Shown piece by piece: positions 53,496-63,922 of a stretch of 64,000 bases of DNA (its first letter is position 1; the number at the start of each line of letters is the position of its first letter). This DNA comes from Sphingomonas sp. (GTDB lineage Bacteria > Pseudomonadota > Alphaproteobacteria > Sphingomonadales > Sphingomonadaceae). A program made the translations under genes and the position numbers. A model generated the notes under the pieces. The model was not told where the DNA came from, did not search any database, and saw only the letters and a list, made by a program, of their open reading frames with translations. The stretch covers positions 186,001 to 250,000 of the forward strand of contig JAKFUZ010000006.1 of assembly GCA_021732445.1 (NCBI GenBank). Reading direction: 5' to 3'.

Positions 53496-56177
53496 TCAGA
53501 ACTTGAACCGGATGGTGCCGCCATAGGTTGCCGGCTGGTTGGGATAGCTCGAAAGGCTGCCTGCCTGCGCGACGGAGGGGAACACAGTGGAGATATAGCG
53601 CGCATTGGTTGCGTTGCGCGCCCAGCCCGAGAGTTCCAGTCCATTGTCGAATTCCAGTGTCGCCGACAGGTTAAGCGAGTTGACCGTACGCGTCAGATTG
53701 GGGAGGCCTTCGGCGATGGGCGTGGAACTCTCATATTGATAGTCGCCGCGCAGCAGCAGTTTCAAATTGCCGGTAAGGTCGCGTGTATAGGTAGCGCCGC
53801 CTGAAATCGAGACGGGCGCGATGCCCGCCACAGTCCGCCCGGTAAGATCGGTCGGCACGACGCCCAGCGTCGTCGGGTTGATGGCGCTGCCGCCGGGGAA
53901 AGAATCATATTTCGCGTCGAGATAGGTCAGCGCAAAATTCAGCGTCAGCGGGTTGATGATGCGGTAGTTGCCATCAAATTCCAAACCGACCACCGTCTCG
54001 CTTGGCGCGTTGCCCAGTATGAAGCCGGTGCCCGTGAAGATATTGCTCTGGAAGCCAGTCAGACGTTGCTGGAACGCTGCGATGTTGAAGGCACCTCGCG
54101 CAAACTGGCCCTTGATGCCGCCTTCGATGACGCGGGCCCGCTCAGGCCCGGCAAATCGCGACCCGGCGGTCAGGTTGGGCAGCGCAAGCCCGGCCGTGCG
54201 AATGGCCGATGGCGCTGGATTGGTAACCGGCGATCCGGGGATGAAGTCCGCCGCAAGCGGCCGCGAATCGCGCGAAAGGTTGAACGACGATGCCTTGAAA
54301 CCGGTGCCATAGGTCAAATAGCCGCTGATATTGTCGGTTGCCTTATAGGCCAGCCGCAGGCTGTAGGAGACGTTGCTGTCACGCGTCCGGCCGTCCTCCA
54401 CCGCATTGGGAAAGTTCAGGAACGGCGGCAGGAACTGGAACGCCCGCAGCCCGAGCAGCGTGTTTACCGCAGGATTGGTCTGGTTGGCGGCCGCAAATGC
54501 GGTGGCACCGGCCTGGATCTGACCGAAAATAACCGGCTGGGCCGCTGCAAATGCACCGATCTGTGCCGCCGTTGGCGATGTTCCCGCCGGCAGACCAAGC
54601 GCCTGGCCCACACCGCTGGAAATGCCACCTTGCGTAATCACGGCACGCCCGAGCGCCACAAAGTCGAGCGCTGAGAAGGTGTCGTTGCTGAACGTATCCA
54701 GCGAGGAAACCTGCTTGCGGTCGTTGGTGTAGTTGACGCCGCCGGTAAAGATCAACCGCTCGGTCAGCTTGAAATCGGCACTCCCAAAGAAGGAATACGC
54801 GGTGTTGGAGTAGCGAAACCGGTCAAACACGCCGCGGCCCTGCTGAAAGGCCGAGCCCGGCTGAACGCCGAACGGTGCAAGCGATGCTTCAAGCCCCGCA
54901 ACAATGGTGCTGCCCGGCACGCCGCGTGCAAACAATGCGGGGTTAATGAGGCCACCGGCATAGCTGCGGAAATCCCGCCCGAAGGTCAGATCGTCGGTCG
55001 TGCGAATGTTTTCGCGGAAATAATAGGCGCCGGCCAGAAAGTTGAAGCGCCCGTCAAAATCTGACGAGATGCGGAATTCACTGGTGTAGGTGCCGATCCG
55101 CTGCGTAGCGAGGTTGCTGCCGATAAGATCGGCGCTGGTGAAATCGGAATCCTGGTTAGTCGTGGACTGCACTTCGCGATAGGCGTTGATCGACGTAATC
55201 GAGAACTGGCCAAGCGAATAATCGCTCTGCAGCGAAACACCATAATTCTTGATGTTGTTGGTCGACGGCAGGTTGCTGAAAATACGGCCGCTGAACGGAT
55301 TTGCCGCGTCCAGATTTCCGCCGATTGCCCTGACGATGCCGCCCGTCGGCCCGTTCACCACATTGATGACCGCGCAGCACACCTCGTCGATCTGGTCAAA
55401 ATCACCGATCAGGCGGAACTTCGCTTTTGAGCTGGGCTGGAACAGCAACTGGGTGCGAAAGCCATAGCGATCGCGGTTGCTGGCGTTCTGGTTCAGCGCA
55501 ACATCGCGAACATAGCCATCGCGCTTGTTGAAATTTCCCGAAACTTCAAAGGCCAGCGTGTCGGTGATGGGGCCCGTAATATTTCCCTTGAACACCAAGG
55601 CGTTGTAGTTGCCGTAAGTCCCCTCAAGTTCGCCCTTCCACTTGAAGCTCGGCTCTGCGGTGACGATGCTGATGATGCCGGCCGATGCGTTTTTGCCAAA
55701 CAGGGTGGATTGCGGGCCGCGCAGCACTTCCACGCGCTTCAGATTGGGCAGATCGGCGATTTGTGCAGCCGAGCGCGAGCGATACACGCCGTCGATGAAC
55801 ACACCCACCGATGGTTCGATACCGGCATTGTTGGCGCCGTTGCCAAAGCCGCGGATGATGAAATTGGTGTTGGCCGACGTCTGGAGCTGGGCAACGCGCA
55901 GCGACGGAATTACCGTCTGAAGATCAAGCAAATCGCGAATCTGCGCCTGTTCAATGGTGGCGCCGGTCGTCACCGACACCGCGATTGGCGTGTCGAGCAA
56001 TGTCGTTTCGCGCTTGGTTGCGGTGATGACGATGTCTTGCGAAGGATCGTCCGCCTGGTCGCTTGCCTGATCATCGGCCTGTGCCGGAGTTTGCGCCGCA
56101 GGGGCCGCCTGCGCAAATGCGGGGCCGGCATAAAACAGGGCAATTGCCGATATGGCGAGCAGCTCAACCTTTTTCAT
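53496..56177 (-). CDS. TonB-dependent outer-membrane receptor
   Basis: An 893-aa receptor. Signal peptide MKKVELLAISAIALFYAGPAFAQA; a low-complexity Gln/Asp-rich spacer; a TonB-box-like DIVITATKRETTLLDTPIAVSV; the plug domain with VEVLRGPQSTLFGKNASAG; and a long beta-barrel ending in a terminal Phe (TIRFKF), as required for BAM insertion. The group, with the GNGANNAGIEPSVGVFIDGVY motif, is abundant in sphingomonads and its substrates are mostly unknown. GGAGAGGTG lies upstream of the ATG. Confidence 0.95.
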   Translation of the reverse strand: MKKVELLAISAIALFYAGPAFAQAAPAAQTPAQADDQASDQADDPSQDIVITATKRETTLLDTPIAVSVTTGATIEQAQIRDLLDLQTVIPSLRVAQLQTSANTNFIIRGFGNGANNAGIEPSVGVFIDGVYRSRSAAQIADLPNLKRVEVLRGPQSTLFGKNASAGIISIVTAEPSFKWKGELEGTYGNYNALVFKGNITGPITDTLAFEVSGNFNKRDGYVRDVALNQNASNRDRYGFRTQLLFQPSSKAKFRLIGDFDQIDEVCCAVINVVNGPTGGIVRAIGGNLDAANPFSGRIFSNLPSTNNIKNYGVSLQSDYSLGQFSITSINAYREVQSTTNQDSDFTSADLIGSNLATQRIGTYTSEFRISSDFDGRFNFLAGAYYFRENIRTTDDLTFGRDFRSYAGGLINPALFARGVPGSTIVAGLEASLAPFGVQPGSAFQQGRGVFDRFRYSNTAYSFFGSADFKLTERLIFTGGVNYTNDRKQVSSLDTFSNDTFSALDFVALGRAVITQGGISSGVGQALGLPAGTSPTAAQIGAFAAAQPVIFGQIQAGATAFAAANQTNPAVNTLLGLRAFQFLPPFLNFPNAVEDGRTRDSNVSYSLRLAYKATDNISGYLTYGTGFKASSFNLSRDSRPLAADFIPGSPVTNPAPSAIRTAGLALPNLTAGSRFAGPERARVIEGGIKGQFARGAFNIAAFQQRLTGFQSNIFTGTGFILGNAPSETVVGLEFDGNYRIINPLTLNFALTYLDAKYDSFPGGSAINPTTLGVVPTDLTGRTVAGIAPVSISGGATYTRDLTGNLKLLLRGDYQYESSTPIAEGLPNLTRTVNSLNLSATLEFDNGLELSGWARNATNARYISTVFPSVAQAGSLSSYPNQPATYGGTIRFKF

Positions 56178-56252
56178 TGCGTAAACACCTCTCCTGGGCC
56201 GCCGATCCGGATCTTTGCCCGATGGCGGAGACGATCATTATGGACAGCCTTG

Positions 56253-56282
56253 AATCTAGCGTTGGTGGAATCGTTCCGTCAA
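56253..56282 (-). promoter_or_regulatory. candidate promoter of the TonB receptor
   Basis: On the minus strand TTGACG (56282-56277) and TAGATT (56258-56253) are separated by 18 bp, about 75 nt upstream of the receptor ATG. The rest of the 236-bp gap to folE shows nothing else I can name. Confidence 0.33.
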
Positions 56283-56413
56283 TCAAAGATGCTCGGATTT
56301 CTGCGGACTTGCACGATTGTTGCCCAAATGAGACAGTTGCATTCAAGGACTGATCTGGCCCTAAATGGCGCGTGCCGTAGCGTCGGCCGCGAATCACCCG
56401 GAACGGAGAACCA

Positions 56414-57034
56414 ATGAACGACGATTTCGAGGGTGGTGACGATGGCGATATCGTCGGGCCGCTGCCAAAAGTTCCGGTGCCCGACGAAGTGAGCGAGGCG
56501 GTACGCACGTTGATTCGCTGGGCCGGCGACAATCCCGACCGGGAGGGGCTGGTCGATACCCCGGCGCGCGTTGCACGGGCCTGGAAGGAATATTGCGCGG
56601 GCTATTCCGACGATCCGGCCGCTCATCTGGCCCGTATTTTCGAAGAAGTCGGCGGGTATGACGAAATCATTTTGCTCAAGGACATTCCGTTCCAGTCGCA
56701 TTGCGAGCATCACATGGCGCCCATCATCGGGCGGGCGCACATCGCCTATCTTCCGTCCAACTGGGTGGTTGGCATCTCAAAGCTCGCCCGGGTGCTCCAC
56801 ACATATGCCCGACGGCTGCAGGTGCAGGAGCGGCTGACGGCGGAAGTCGCCAATTGCATCTGGGACAATCTGAAGCCGCAGGGCGTGGCCGTCGTCATCG
56901 AGGCGTCGCATGGGTGCATGACGGCGCGCGGGGTGCGCACGCCTGGCGTATCCATGACCACCAGCCGCATGATGGGCGTGTTCCGCGACGACGAGCGCAG
57001 CCGCAAGGAAGTGCTCTCGCTGATGGGGTATTGA
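56414..57034 (+). CDS. folE: GTP cyclohydrolase I
   Basis: A 206-aa enzyme catalysing the first step of folate/pterin synthesis, GTP to dihydroneopterin triphosphate. The zinc and catalytic site reads PFQSHCEHHMAPIIGRAHIAYLPSN, with the second Cys in EASHGCMTARGVRTPG. The N-terminal helix region (GDNPDREGLVDTPARVARAWKEY) is also typical. GGAGAACCA precedes the ATG. It begins a folE-SDR-folB operon. Confidence 0.97.
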   Translation: MNDDFEGGDDGDIVGPLPKVPVPDEVSEAVRTLIRWAGDNPDREGLVDTPARVARAWKEYCAGYSDDPAAHLARIFEEVGGYDEIILLKDIPFQSHCEHHMAPIIGRAHIAYLPSNWVVGISKLARVLHTYARRLQVQERLTAEVANCIWDNLKPQGVAVVIEASHGCMTARGVRTPGVSMTTSRMMGVFRDDERSRKEVLSLMGY

Positions 57035-57040
57035 TCCGGC

Positions 57041-57829
57041 ATGACGGTCATTCAGGCCGCCGCGAGGACCACCCTGGTGACCGGCGGCGCGCGGCGCATT
57101 GGCGCAGCCTTGGCCGCGCATCTGGCGCGCGCAGGGCACCGGGTCGTCATTCATTATCGAAACGCCGAGGCTGAGGCCCGTGCGCTTGAAAAACAACTTC
57201 TGGATGAGGGCTGGTCGGTGTGGCTGGCACACGCCGATTTGCAGGAAGCCGGCGCCGCCGAGCGCCTGATGGCCGAAGCGGCCGAGGCGGCCGGCAGCGT
57301 CATCGACGGGTTGGTGAACAGCGCGTCGCTGTTCGATTATGACACGCCCCTCGCGCTTCGGCCGGCCCTGCTGGAGGCGGCGATGCGCACCAATTTGCAC
57401 GCGCCCATCGCGCTTGCCAAAGCGCTGGCGGCACAACCGGGGCTGCAAGCGGGGTCGGTCGTCAACCTGCTCGACCAGAAAATTGCCAATCTCAACCCAG
57501 ATTTCTTTTCCTACACGCTCAGCAAAGTGGCGCTGGACGGCGCGACCACCATGCTGGCGCAGGCGCTGGCGCCGCGCGTCCGCGTCAATGCGGTGTCGCC
57601 GGGGCTGACGCTTGCCAGCCATGACCAGAGCGATGCCGAGTTTGGCGCCGTGTCGCGCGAGAATTTGCTGGAGCGCCCGGTGTCGCTCGCCGACATCGCG
57701 GCCGCTGTGAAAATGCTGCTGGAAAACGAAAGCGTGACTGGCCAGAACATCTTTGTCGATTGCGGCCAGCGGTTCCTGGCCCGGACCCGCGACATCATGT
57801 TTGCAACGCGCGGCGACATCAGTGGCTGA
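57041..57829 (+). CDS. SDR oxidoreductase, pteridine-reductase/FolM-like
   Basis: A 262-aa short-chain dehydrogenase. The nucleotide loop TLVTGGARRIGAALA fits the TGxxxRxG variant of pteridine reductases (PTR1/FolM) rather than the usual TGxxxGxG. NSASLF replaces the standard NNAG, and the catalytic YTLSK and PGLTLASHD region follow. It sits 6 nt after folE and overlaps folB by 8 nt, so a dihydropteridine or dihydrofolate reductase role is a reasonable inference. Confidence 0.85.
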   Translation: MTVIQAAARTTLVTGGARRIGAALAAHLARAGHRVVIHYRNAEAEARALEKQLLDEGWSVWLAHADLQEAGAAERLMAEAAEAAGSVIDGLVNSASLFDYDTPLALRPALLEAAMRTNLHAPIALAKALAAQPGLQAGSVVNLLDQKIANLNPDFFSYTLSKVALDGATTMLAQALAPRVRVNAVSPGLTLASHDQSDAEFGAVSRENLLERPVSLADIAAAVKMLLENESVTGQNIFVDCGQRFLARTRDIMFATRGDISG

Positions 57830-58226
57830 TTTCAGCGACCTAACCGGGGCCAGCGCTCGGGGCGGGCGTTTTGTTGTGACGCTTGAGGCGCTGGAACTGC
57901 GGGTCGGCCTTGGCATCCACCCTGCCGAACGCGCTGCGCCACAAAGGGTGATTGTGTCGGTGCAGCTCTATTGCGACTATGGCGACGCGCCGCTGGCCGA
58001 TGATATTGCCGCGGTGGTTGATTATGATTTTCTGCGCGAAGCGATCATCGCGCTCGCCAGTGCCCGCCATTTCGACCTGCAGGAGAGCCTGTGCGAGGGA
58101 ATCGGTGCCCTCGCGCTGGGCGACCCGCGAGTTGCCGGGGTGCGGGTGCGCACGGAAAAGCCCGACATTTACCCCGACGCGCGCATCGGCTGCGAAATCG
58201 TCAGGGTGCGTCCGCCAACCGCCTAG
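57822..58226 (+). CDS. folB: dihydroneopterin aldolase-like protein
   Basis: A 134-aa FolB-fold protein. [29 protein letters not shown] carries the conserved Glu after the Gly-x-His turn; [23 protein letters not shown] and the late [13 protein letters not shown] (catalytic Lys) follow. The start is GTG at 57822, overlapping the SDR stop. The Tyr normally found before the Glu is replaced by His (GIHPAER). Its end overlaps leuA by 4 nt, convergent. Confidence 0.88.
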   Translation: MADFSDLTGASARGGRFVVTLEALELRVGLGIHPAERAAPQRVIVSVQLYCDYGDAPLADDIAAVVDYDFLREAIIALASARHFDLQESLCEGIGALALGDPRVAGVRVRTEKPDIYPDARIGCEIVRVRPPTA

Positions 58227-59890
58227 CCCAGAAGTGCGGCATTCGCCGCGCTCACCACCGCGCGGACCGATGCGGTTGCAATGTCGGCGTCAACGCCCAC
58301 GCCAAACACCGTCCGCCCATCCCTGGTGCGGCATTGCAGATAGGCCGCGGCCTGAACATCGGCGCCGGCGCCAATGGCGTGCTCGTTATAGTCCGCAACG
58401 TCGATATCGACCGCAAAACCCTCTCGCAACGCCGCGACAACGCTGGAAATCAGCCCGTTGCCGCGACCGCTTATCGACCGCTTCACACCATCCAGCGCCA
58501 GCGTTCCAACGAAAATGCGCGCGCCGGCGGAACCCGATTCCTGATAGTCGAGGAGCGTAATCCGGTCGGTTGGTGCGGTGAGATAGGTTTGCTCGAACAG
58601 CCGCCAGATGTCGCCGGCATCAAGCTCGCGGCTGGTTTCGTCGGCCAGCCGCTGCACATGGCGGCTGAACGCGGCCTGCAACGGCTTGGGCAGTTTCAGC
58701 CCCTTGTCCTGCTCGATGACCCACGCCACCCCGCCTTTGCCGCTTTGCGAATTCACGCGGATGACGGCTTCGTAGCTGCGCCCCAGATCGGCCGGGTCGA
58801 TCGGTAGATAGGGCACTTCCCACAGCGCATCGTTGCGCGCCTCCTGTGCGGCAAAGCCTTTTTTGATCGCATCCTGATGGCTGCCGGAAAAAGCTGTGAA
58901 CACCAGATCGCCAGCATAGGGGTGGCGCGGGTGGACGGGCAGGGCGTTGCAATAGGTAACGGTATTTATGACGGCATCAATATCTGAAAAATCCAGTTTT
59001 GGATCAATGCCTTGTGTGTAAAGGTTCAGTGCCAGCGTAACGAGATCGACATTGCCTGTGCGCTCGCCATTGCCGAACAGACAGCCTTCCATCCGGTCCG
59101 CCCCTGCCATCAGGCCCAGTTCGGCCGCGGCGACGCCGGTGCCGCGATCATTATGCGGGTGCAGGCTGAGCACAACGCTTTCCCGGTTGCGGATGTGCCG
59201 CCCGAACCACTCGATCTGGTCCGCATAGACATTGGGCGTTGCCGCCTCGACCGTTGCCGGCAGGTTCAGGATCAGCGGGTGCTCGGGCGTCGGGCGCAGC
59301 ACGTCCATCACGGCTTCGCAAACTTCCAGCGAGAAATCGAGTTCGGCGGTTGAAAATGTTTCGGGCGAATATTCAAAATGCCAGTCGGTGCCTGGTTGCG
59401 CCGCTGCCTGATCGCGCAAAATGGACGCCCCTTCGACCGCGATTGCCTTTACCTCGTGGCGCGCCATGCCGAACACGATTCGGCGCCACGCCGGGCTGAC
59501 CGCGTTGTAAAGATGGACGATCGCGCGCTCGGCGCCTTTAAGCGACTGGAAGCTGGTCTCAATGAGATCGCGCCGCGACTGGGTGAGCACCTGAATGGTC
59601 ACATCGTCGGGAATGCGCCGCGACGCGACCAGCCCGGCGATGAAGTCAAACTCGGTCGCACCGGCGGCGGGAAAGCCAACCTCAATCTCCTTCAGCCCGA
59701 TGTTCACCAGCAAATCGAAAAAGCGGTTCTTCTTTTCGCTGTTCATGGGGTCGATCAGCGCCTGATTGCCGTCGCGCAAATCGGTTGAAAGCCAGCGTGG
59801 CGGCCGGGTGATGGTCCTGCTCGGCCATTGCCGATCGGGCAGATCAACCTGCGGAAAAGCGGTGTATTTGGCCGATGGATCACGCAACAT
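58223..59890 (-). CDS. leuA: 2-isopropylmalate synthase (LeuA type 2)
   Basis: A 555-aa enzyme condensing acetyl-CoA with 2-oxoisovalerate, the first committed step to leucine. The HMGL-like barrel has [15 protein letters not shown] (metal/catalytic), [13 protein letters not shown], and [16 protein letters not shown] with the HxH-type metal site. FGNGERTGN is also present. The C-terminal LeuA dimer/regulatory domain includes [11 protein letters not shown] and [27 protein letters not shown] at 59890 is the usual start of this subfamily; ATG at 59905 is an alternative. I see no Leu-rich leader peptide upstream. Confidence 0.95.
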   Translation of the reverse strand: MLRDPSAKYTAFPQVDLPDRQWPSRTITRPPRWLSTDLRDGNQALIDPMNSEKKNRFFDLLVNIGLKEIEVGFPAAGATEFDFIAGLVASRRIPDDVTIQVLTQSRRDLIETSFQSLKGAERAIVHLYNAVSPAWRRIVFGMARHEVKAIAVEGASILRDQAAAQPGTDWHFEYSPETFSTAELDFSLEVCEAVMDVLRPTPEHPLILNLPATVEAATPNVYADQIEWFGRHIRNRESVVLSLHPHNDRGTGVAAAELGLMAGADRMEGCLFGNGERTGNVDLVTLALNLYTQGIDPKLDFSDIDAVINTVTYCNALPVHPRHPYAGDLVFTAFSGSHQDAIKKGFAAQEARNDALWEVPYLPIDPADLGRSYEAVIRVNSQSGKGGVAWVIEQDKGLKLPKPLQAAFSRHVQRLADETSRELDAGDIWRLFEQTYLTAPTDRITLLDYQESGSAGARIFVGTLALDGVKRSISGRGNGLISSVVAALREGFAVDIDVADYNEHAIGAGADVQAAAYLQCRTRDGRTVFGVGVDADIATASVRAVVSAANAALLG

Positions 59891-60133
59891 GGGCGGGTTT
59901 CTCATGCAAGGGGGGAGTTCGTCTGATCCCCGGCAGCGGGTGCCGCCCGAAACGGCGACGGTCCTCACCCCCGGGGGCGCATAAGTCGCCGCGTGCCGGC
60001 CAACAATGTCATCGCTGCCATCATTTGAGCATAAGCGGACACGACAAGCGCTGTCCAGCACGAACGCCGCCTGCCCCCCGTGCCGCAGCGGCCGCAACCG
60101 ATTATTCAACCTTTCCGGCTACGCCTTCTCGCC

Positions 60134-60538
60134 ATGGCGTTGCTGCAGCTCATCTATATCAGCTCGGTCAGGGGGCCTGCGGAGGAGGTCGACCTGCCGC
60201 TGTTGCTGGCCCGTGCGCGGGCAAAAAATCGGCGCGAGCAGATTACGGGGCTGCTGTATTTTGATGGCAGGCGGTTCCTCCAGGCCATTGAAGGGCCGGC
60301 AGATGCCGTCGAAGCGCTGTTTGCGCAGATCCAGTGCGATCCGCGTCACCATGCGGTCGTCGTGCTTGCGCGGGCAATGGTCAACGAACGGCGGTTCGGC
60401 ACCTGGGCCATGGCATTGCGCTCTGAAATGACCGACAATGCCGCGATTGACCGCCTGATTGCGTCGCGTGTCGCCAATGCCGACCCCAATGTCCGCGGAA
60501 TTTTTGAAGGCTTTGTGAAACTGCGCGCTGCTGCCTGA
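60134..60538 (+). CDS. single-domain BLUF blue-light photoreceptor
   Basis: A 134-aa FAD-binding BLUF protein. All photochemical residues are present at the numbers used in Slr1694-type proteins: Tyr8 in LIYISS, Asn32 in KNRREQITGLLYF, Gln50 in RRFLQAIEG, and Trp91/Met93 in RRFGTWAM. That numbering supports the ATG at 60134 over a GTG at 60080. No output domain is attached, only about 30 residues of helical tail (IDRLIASRVANADPN), so signalling must go through a partner. It lies between leuA and ilvC, on the opposite strand to both. Confidence 0.93.
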   Translation: MALLQLIYISSVRGPAEEVDLPLLLARARAKNRREQITGLLYFDGRRFLQAIEGPADAVEALFAQIQCDPRHHAVVVLARAMVNERRFGTWAMALRSEMTDNAAIDRLIASRVANADPNVRGIFEGFVKLRAAA

Positions 60539-60602
60539 CCGGCCAGCGGCCACCGACCCCGGCAATCGGGGTGCGGCGCCGCTGCCGCTATCCTAGGGCT
60601 GT

Positions 60603-61661
<1,059 letters not shown>

Positions 61662-62177
61662 TCAGACGGCGTCGGTCCCGCGCGCAATGGCGACGATGCC
61701 GGTGCGCGCCACCTCGATAAGCCCGACTTCGCGCATCAGCGCCACGAAGCTGTCAATCTTTTCGCGCCCGCCGGTCACCTCAAAAACAAAGCTGCTCGTC
61801 GTCGCATCGACCACGCGGGCGCGATACACATCCGCCAGGCGCAGCGCCTCGATCCGGTGGTCGCCCGTGCCGGCAACTTTTACCAGCGCCAGCTCCCGCT
61901 CGACATGGGGACCAAGCGCGGTCAGGTCGCTGACGGAATGCACCGGCACCAGCCGGTCGAGCTGGGCGATGATCTGTTCCATCACATGTTCTGACGCCGA
62001 GGTAACGATGGTGATGCGGCTGACCGCCTTGTCGCGCGTTACATCCGACACCGTCAGGCTCTCGATATTATAGCCGCGCGCCGTGAACAGGCCGGCGATG
62101 CGCGCCAGAATGCCCGGCTCGTTGTCAACCAGCACAGCGAGCGTGTGGCGCTCGGTTGCTTCCTGCGTGATGTGCAT
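61662..62177 (-). CDS. ilvH: acetolactate synthase small (regulatory) subunit
   Basis: A 171-aa regulatory subunit with an N-terminal ACT domain (HTLAVLVDNEPGILARIAGLFTARGYNIESLTVSDVT) that senses valine, and a C-terminal ilvH domain (LVKVAGTGDHRIEALRLADVYRARVVDATTSSFVFEVTGGREKIDSF, quoted only in parts of the gene). The ATG overlaps the ilvB stop codon region, so production is coupled to the large subunit. Confidence 0.96.
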   Translation of the reverse strand: MHITQEATERHTLAVLVDNEPGILARIAGLFTARGYNIESLTVSDVTRDKAVSRITIVTSASEHVMEQIIAQLDRLVPVHSVSDLTALGPHVERELALVKVAGTGDHRIEALRLADVYRARVVDATTSSFVFEVTGGREKIDSFVALMREVGLIEVARTGIVAIARGTDAV

Positions 62178-63922
62178 CAGACCAGTGCCTTTGCTTCGTC
62201 GTCCATTTCACCCGAAACCGAAGCGCCATCAAGCAGCATGTCGGTGTGGGCCGCACCCGACGGGATCATCGGGAAGCAGTTGGCGAGCTGTGCCACGCGG
62301 CAATCGACCATCACCGGGCCGTCATGCGCGAGCATTGCCTCGATGCCGGGGTGCAGCTCGTCGGGCCGCTCGATCAGCAGGCCCTTCCAGCCATAAGCCT
62401 CGGCGAGCTTTACGAAATCGGGCAGCGCGTCCGAATAGCTTTCGGCATAGCGGCTGGCATAGGTCAGTTCCTGCCACTGGCGGACCATGCCCATATACTG
62501 ATTGTTGAGGATAAAGATCTTCACCGGCAGCCGATATTGCGTGGCCGTTGCCAGCTCTTGAATGTTCATCTGTATCGACGCCTCGCCCGCAATGTCGATG
62601 ACGAGCGCCCGGGGGTTGCCAAGCTGCGCGCCAATCGCGGCGGGCAGGCCATAGCCCATGGTGCCCAGGCCGCCGCTCGTCAGCCATTTATTTGGCCCTT
62701 CGAACCCGAAATGCTGGGCTGCCCACATCTGGTGCTGGCCGACTTCAGTCGTAATGATCGGGTCGCGTTGGTGCGTTGCGGCCCACAGCGCGCGGATGGC
62801 CCGTTGCGGCATGATTTCCTCGGCCATATCGGTAAAGTCGAGACAGCGGCGCGCGCGCCACCCCTCGATACGGCGCCACCATTCGCCAAGCTCGGGCTTT
62901 GGGTGGCGGCGGGCCTTCCACACCCGGATCATGTCTTCAATCGCGCGGCCGGCGTCAGCAATGACCGCAAGGTCCACGCGGACATTCTTGTTCACGCTCG
63001 ACCGGTCGATATCGACATGGATTTTCTTCGAATGCGGGCTGAAGGCATCAAGCCGGCCGGTAACCCGATCATCAAAACGCGCGCCAAGGCACAAGATGAG
63101 GTCGGCCTGGTTCATCGCCAGATTCGCTTCATAGGTGCCGTGCATCCCCAGCATCCCGAGCCATTGCGGCGAAGAAGCGGGCAGGGCGCCAAGCCCCATC
63201 AGCGTGGAGGTGACGGGCGTACCGGTAAGCCGGGCAAGCTCACGCAGCAACTGGCTGGCCGCCGGACCCGAATTGATGATGCCGCCGCCCGTGTACAGAA
63301 TCGGTCGCCTGGCCGCGGCAAGCATCTCCACCGCCGCCTCGATCAGCGGCTGGTCGGGCTTGATCTGCGGCCGGTAAGTCTTGTGGCGGATCGGGCCGGG
63401 CTTGCGATAATTGGCGGTGGCGACCTGCACATCCTTGGGAATATCCACCACCACCGGGCCAGGGCGCCCCGATGTGGCGATGTGGAACGCTTCGTGGATG
63501 ATATCGCCAAGCCGCGCCGGGTCTTTCACCAGATAATTATGCTTGGTGCAGTGGCGCGTAATGCCGACGGTGTCGGCTTCCTGAAACGCATCCGTGCCAA
63601 TCAGCGCGGTCGGCACCTGGCCTGTGATGACGACCATCGGAATTGAATCCATCAGCGCGTCGGTGATGCCCGTCACCGCGTTGGTCGCGCCGGGTCCGGA
63701 CGTGACGAGCACCACGCCGGGTTTGCCGGTTGAGCGGGCATAACCCTCGGCTGCATGGGTCGCGGCCTGCTCATGCCGCACCAGAATGTGCCGGATGCGG
63801 CCGGAACGGAACAGCGCATCATAGATGGGAAGCACGGCGCCGCCGGGATAGCCGAACACAATCTCGACCCCAAGATCACACAGGGCTTCGACCAGAATAT
63901 CGGCACCGCTAAGTTCCGCCAT
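62177..63922 (-). CDS. ilvB: acetolactate synthase large (catalytic) subunit
   Basis: A 581-aa thiamine-diphosphate enzyme making acetolactate. The TPP-activating Glu lies in LVRHEQAATHAAEGYAR, FAD-region motifs such as LGARFDDRVTG are present, and the C-terminal TPP/Mg domain reads VIDIAGEASIQMNIQEL followed by ILNNQYMGMVRQWQEL. In the usual GD-x-S motif the metal-binding Asp is replaced here by Glu447 (GEAS). ATG at 63922 with AAGGAACGGATGCA upstream; the 78 nt left in the window hold no gene. Confidence 0.96.
   Translation of the reverse strand: MAELSGADILVEALCDLGVEIVFGYPGGAVLPIYDALFRSGRIRHILVRHEQAATHAAEGYARSTGKPGVVLVTSGPGATNAVTGITDALMDSIPMVVITGQVPTALIGTDAFQEADTVGITRHCTKHNYLVKDPARLGDIIHEAFHIATSGRPGPVVVDIPKDVQVATANYRKPGPIRHKTYRPQIKPDQPLIEAAVEMLAAARRPILYTGGGIINSGPAASQLLRELARLTGTPVTSTLMGLGALPASSPQWLGMLGMHGTYEANLAMNQADLILCLGARFDDRVTGRLDAFSPHSKKIHVDIDRSSVNKNVRVDLAVIADAGRAIEDMIRVWKARRHPKPELGEWWRRIEGWRARRCLDFTDMAEEIMPQRAIRALWAATHQRDPIITTEVGQHQMWAAQHFGFEGPNKWLTSGGLGTMGYGLPAAIGAQLGNPRALVIDIAGEASIQMNIQELATATQYRLPVKIFILNNQYMGMVRQWQELTYASRYAESYSDALPDFVKLAEAYGWKGLLIERPDELHPGIEAMLAHDGPVMVDCRVAQLANCFPMIPSGAAHTDMLLDGASVSGEMDDEAKALV

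Noticed and set aside
59891..60130. A leader peptide or attenuator for leuA
   Set aside because: No short frame rich in Leu codons and no terminator with T-tract was found. The open frame upstream of the leuA start is not Leu-rich.
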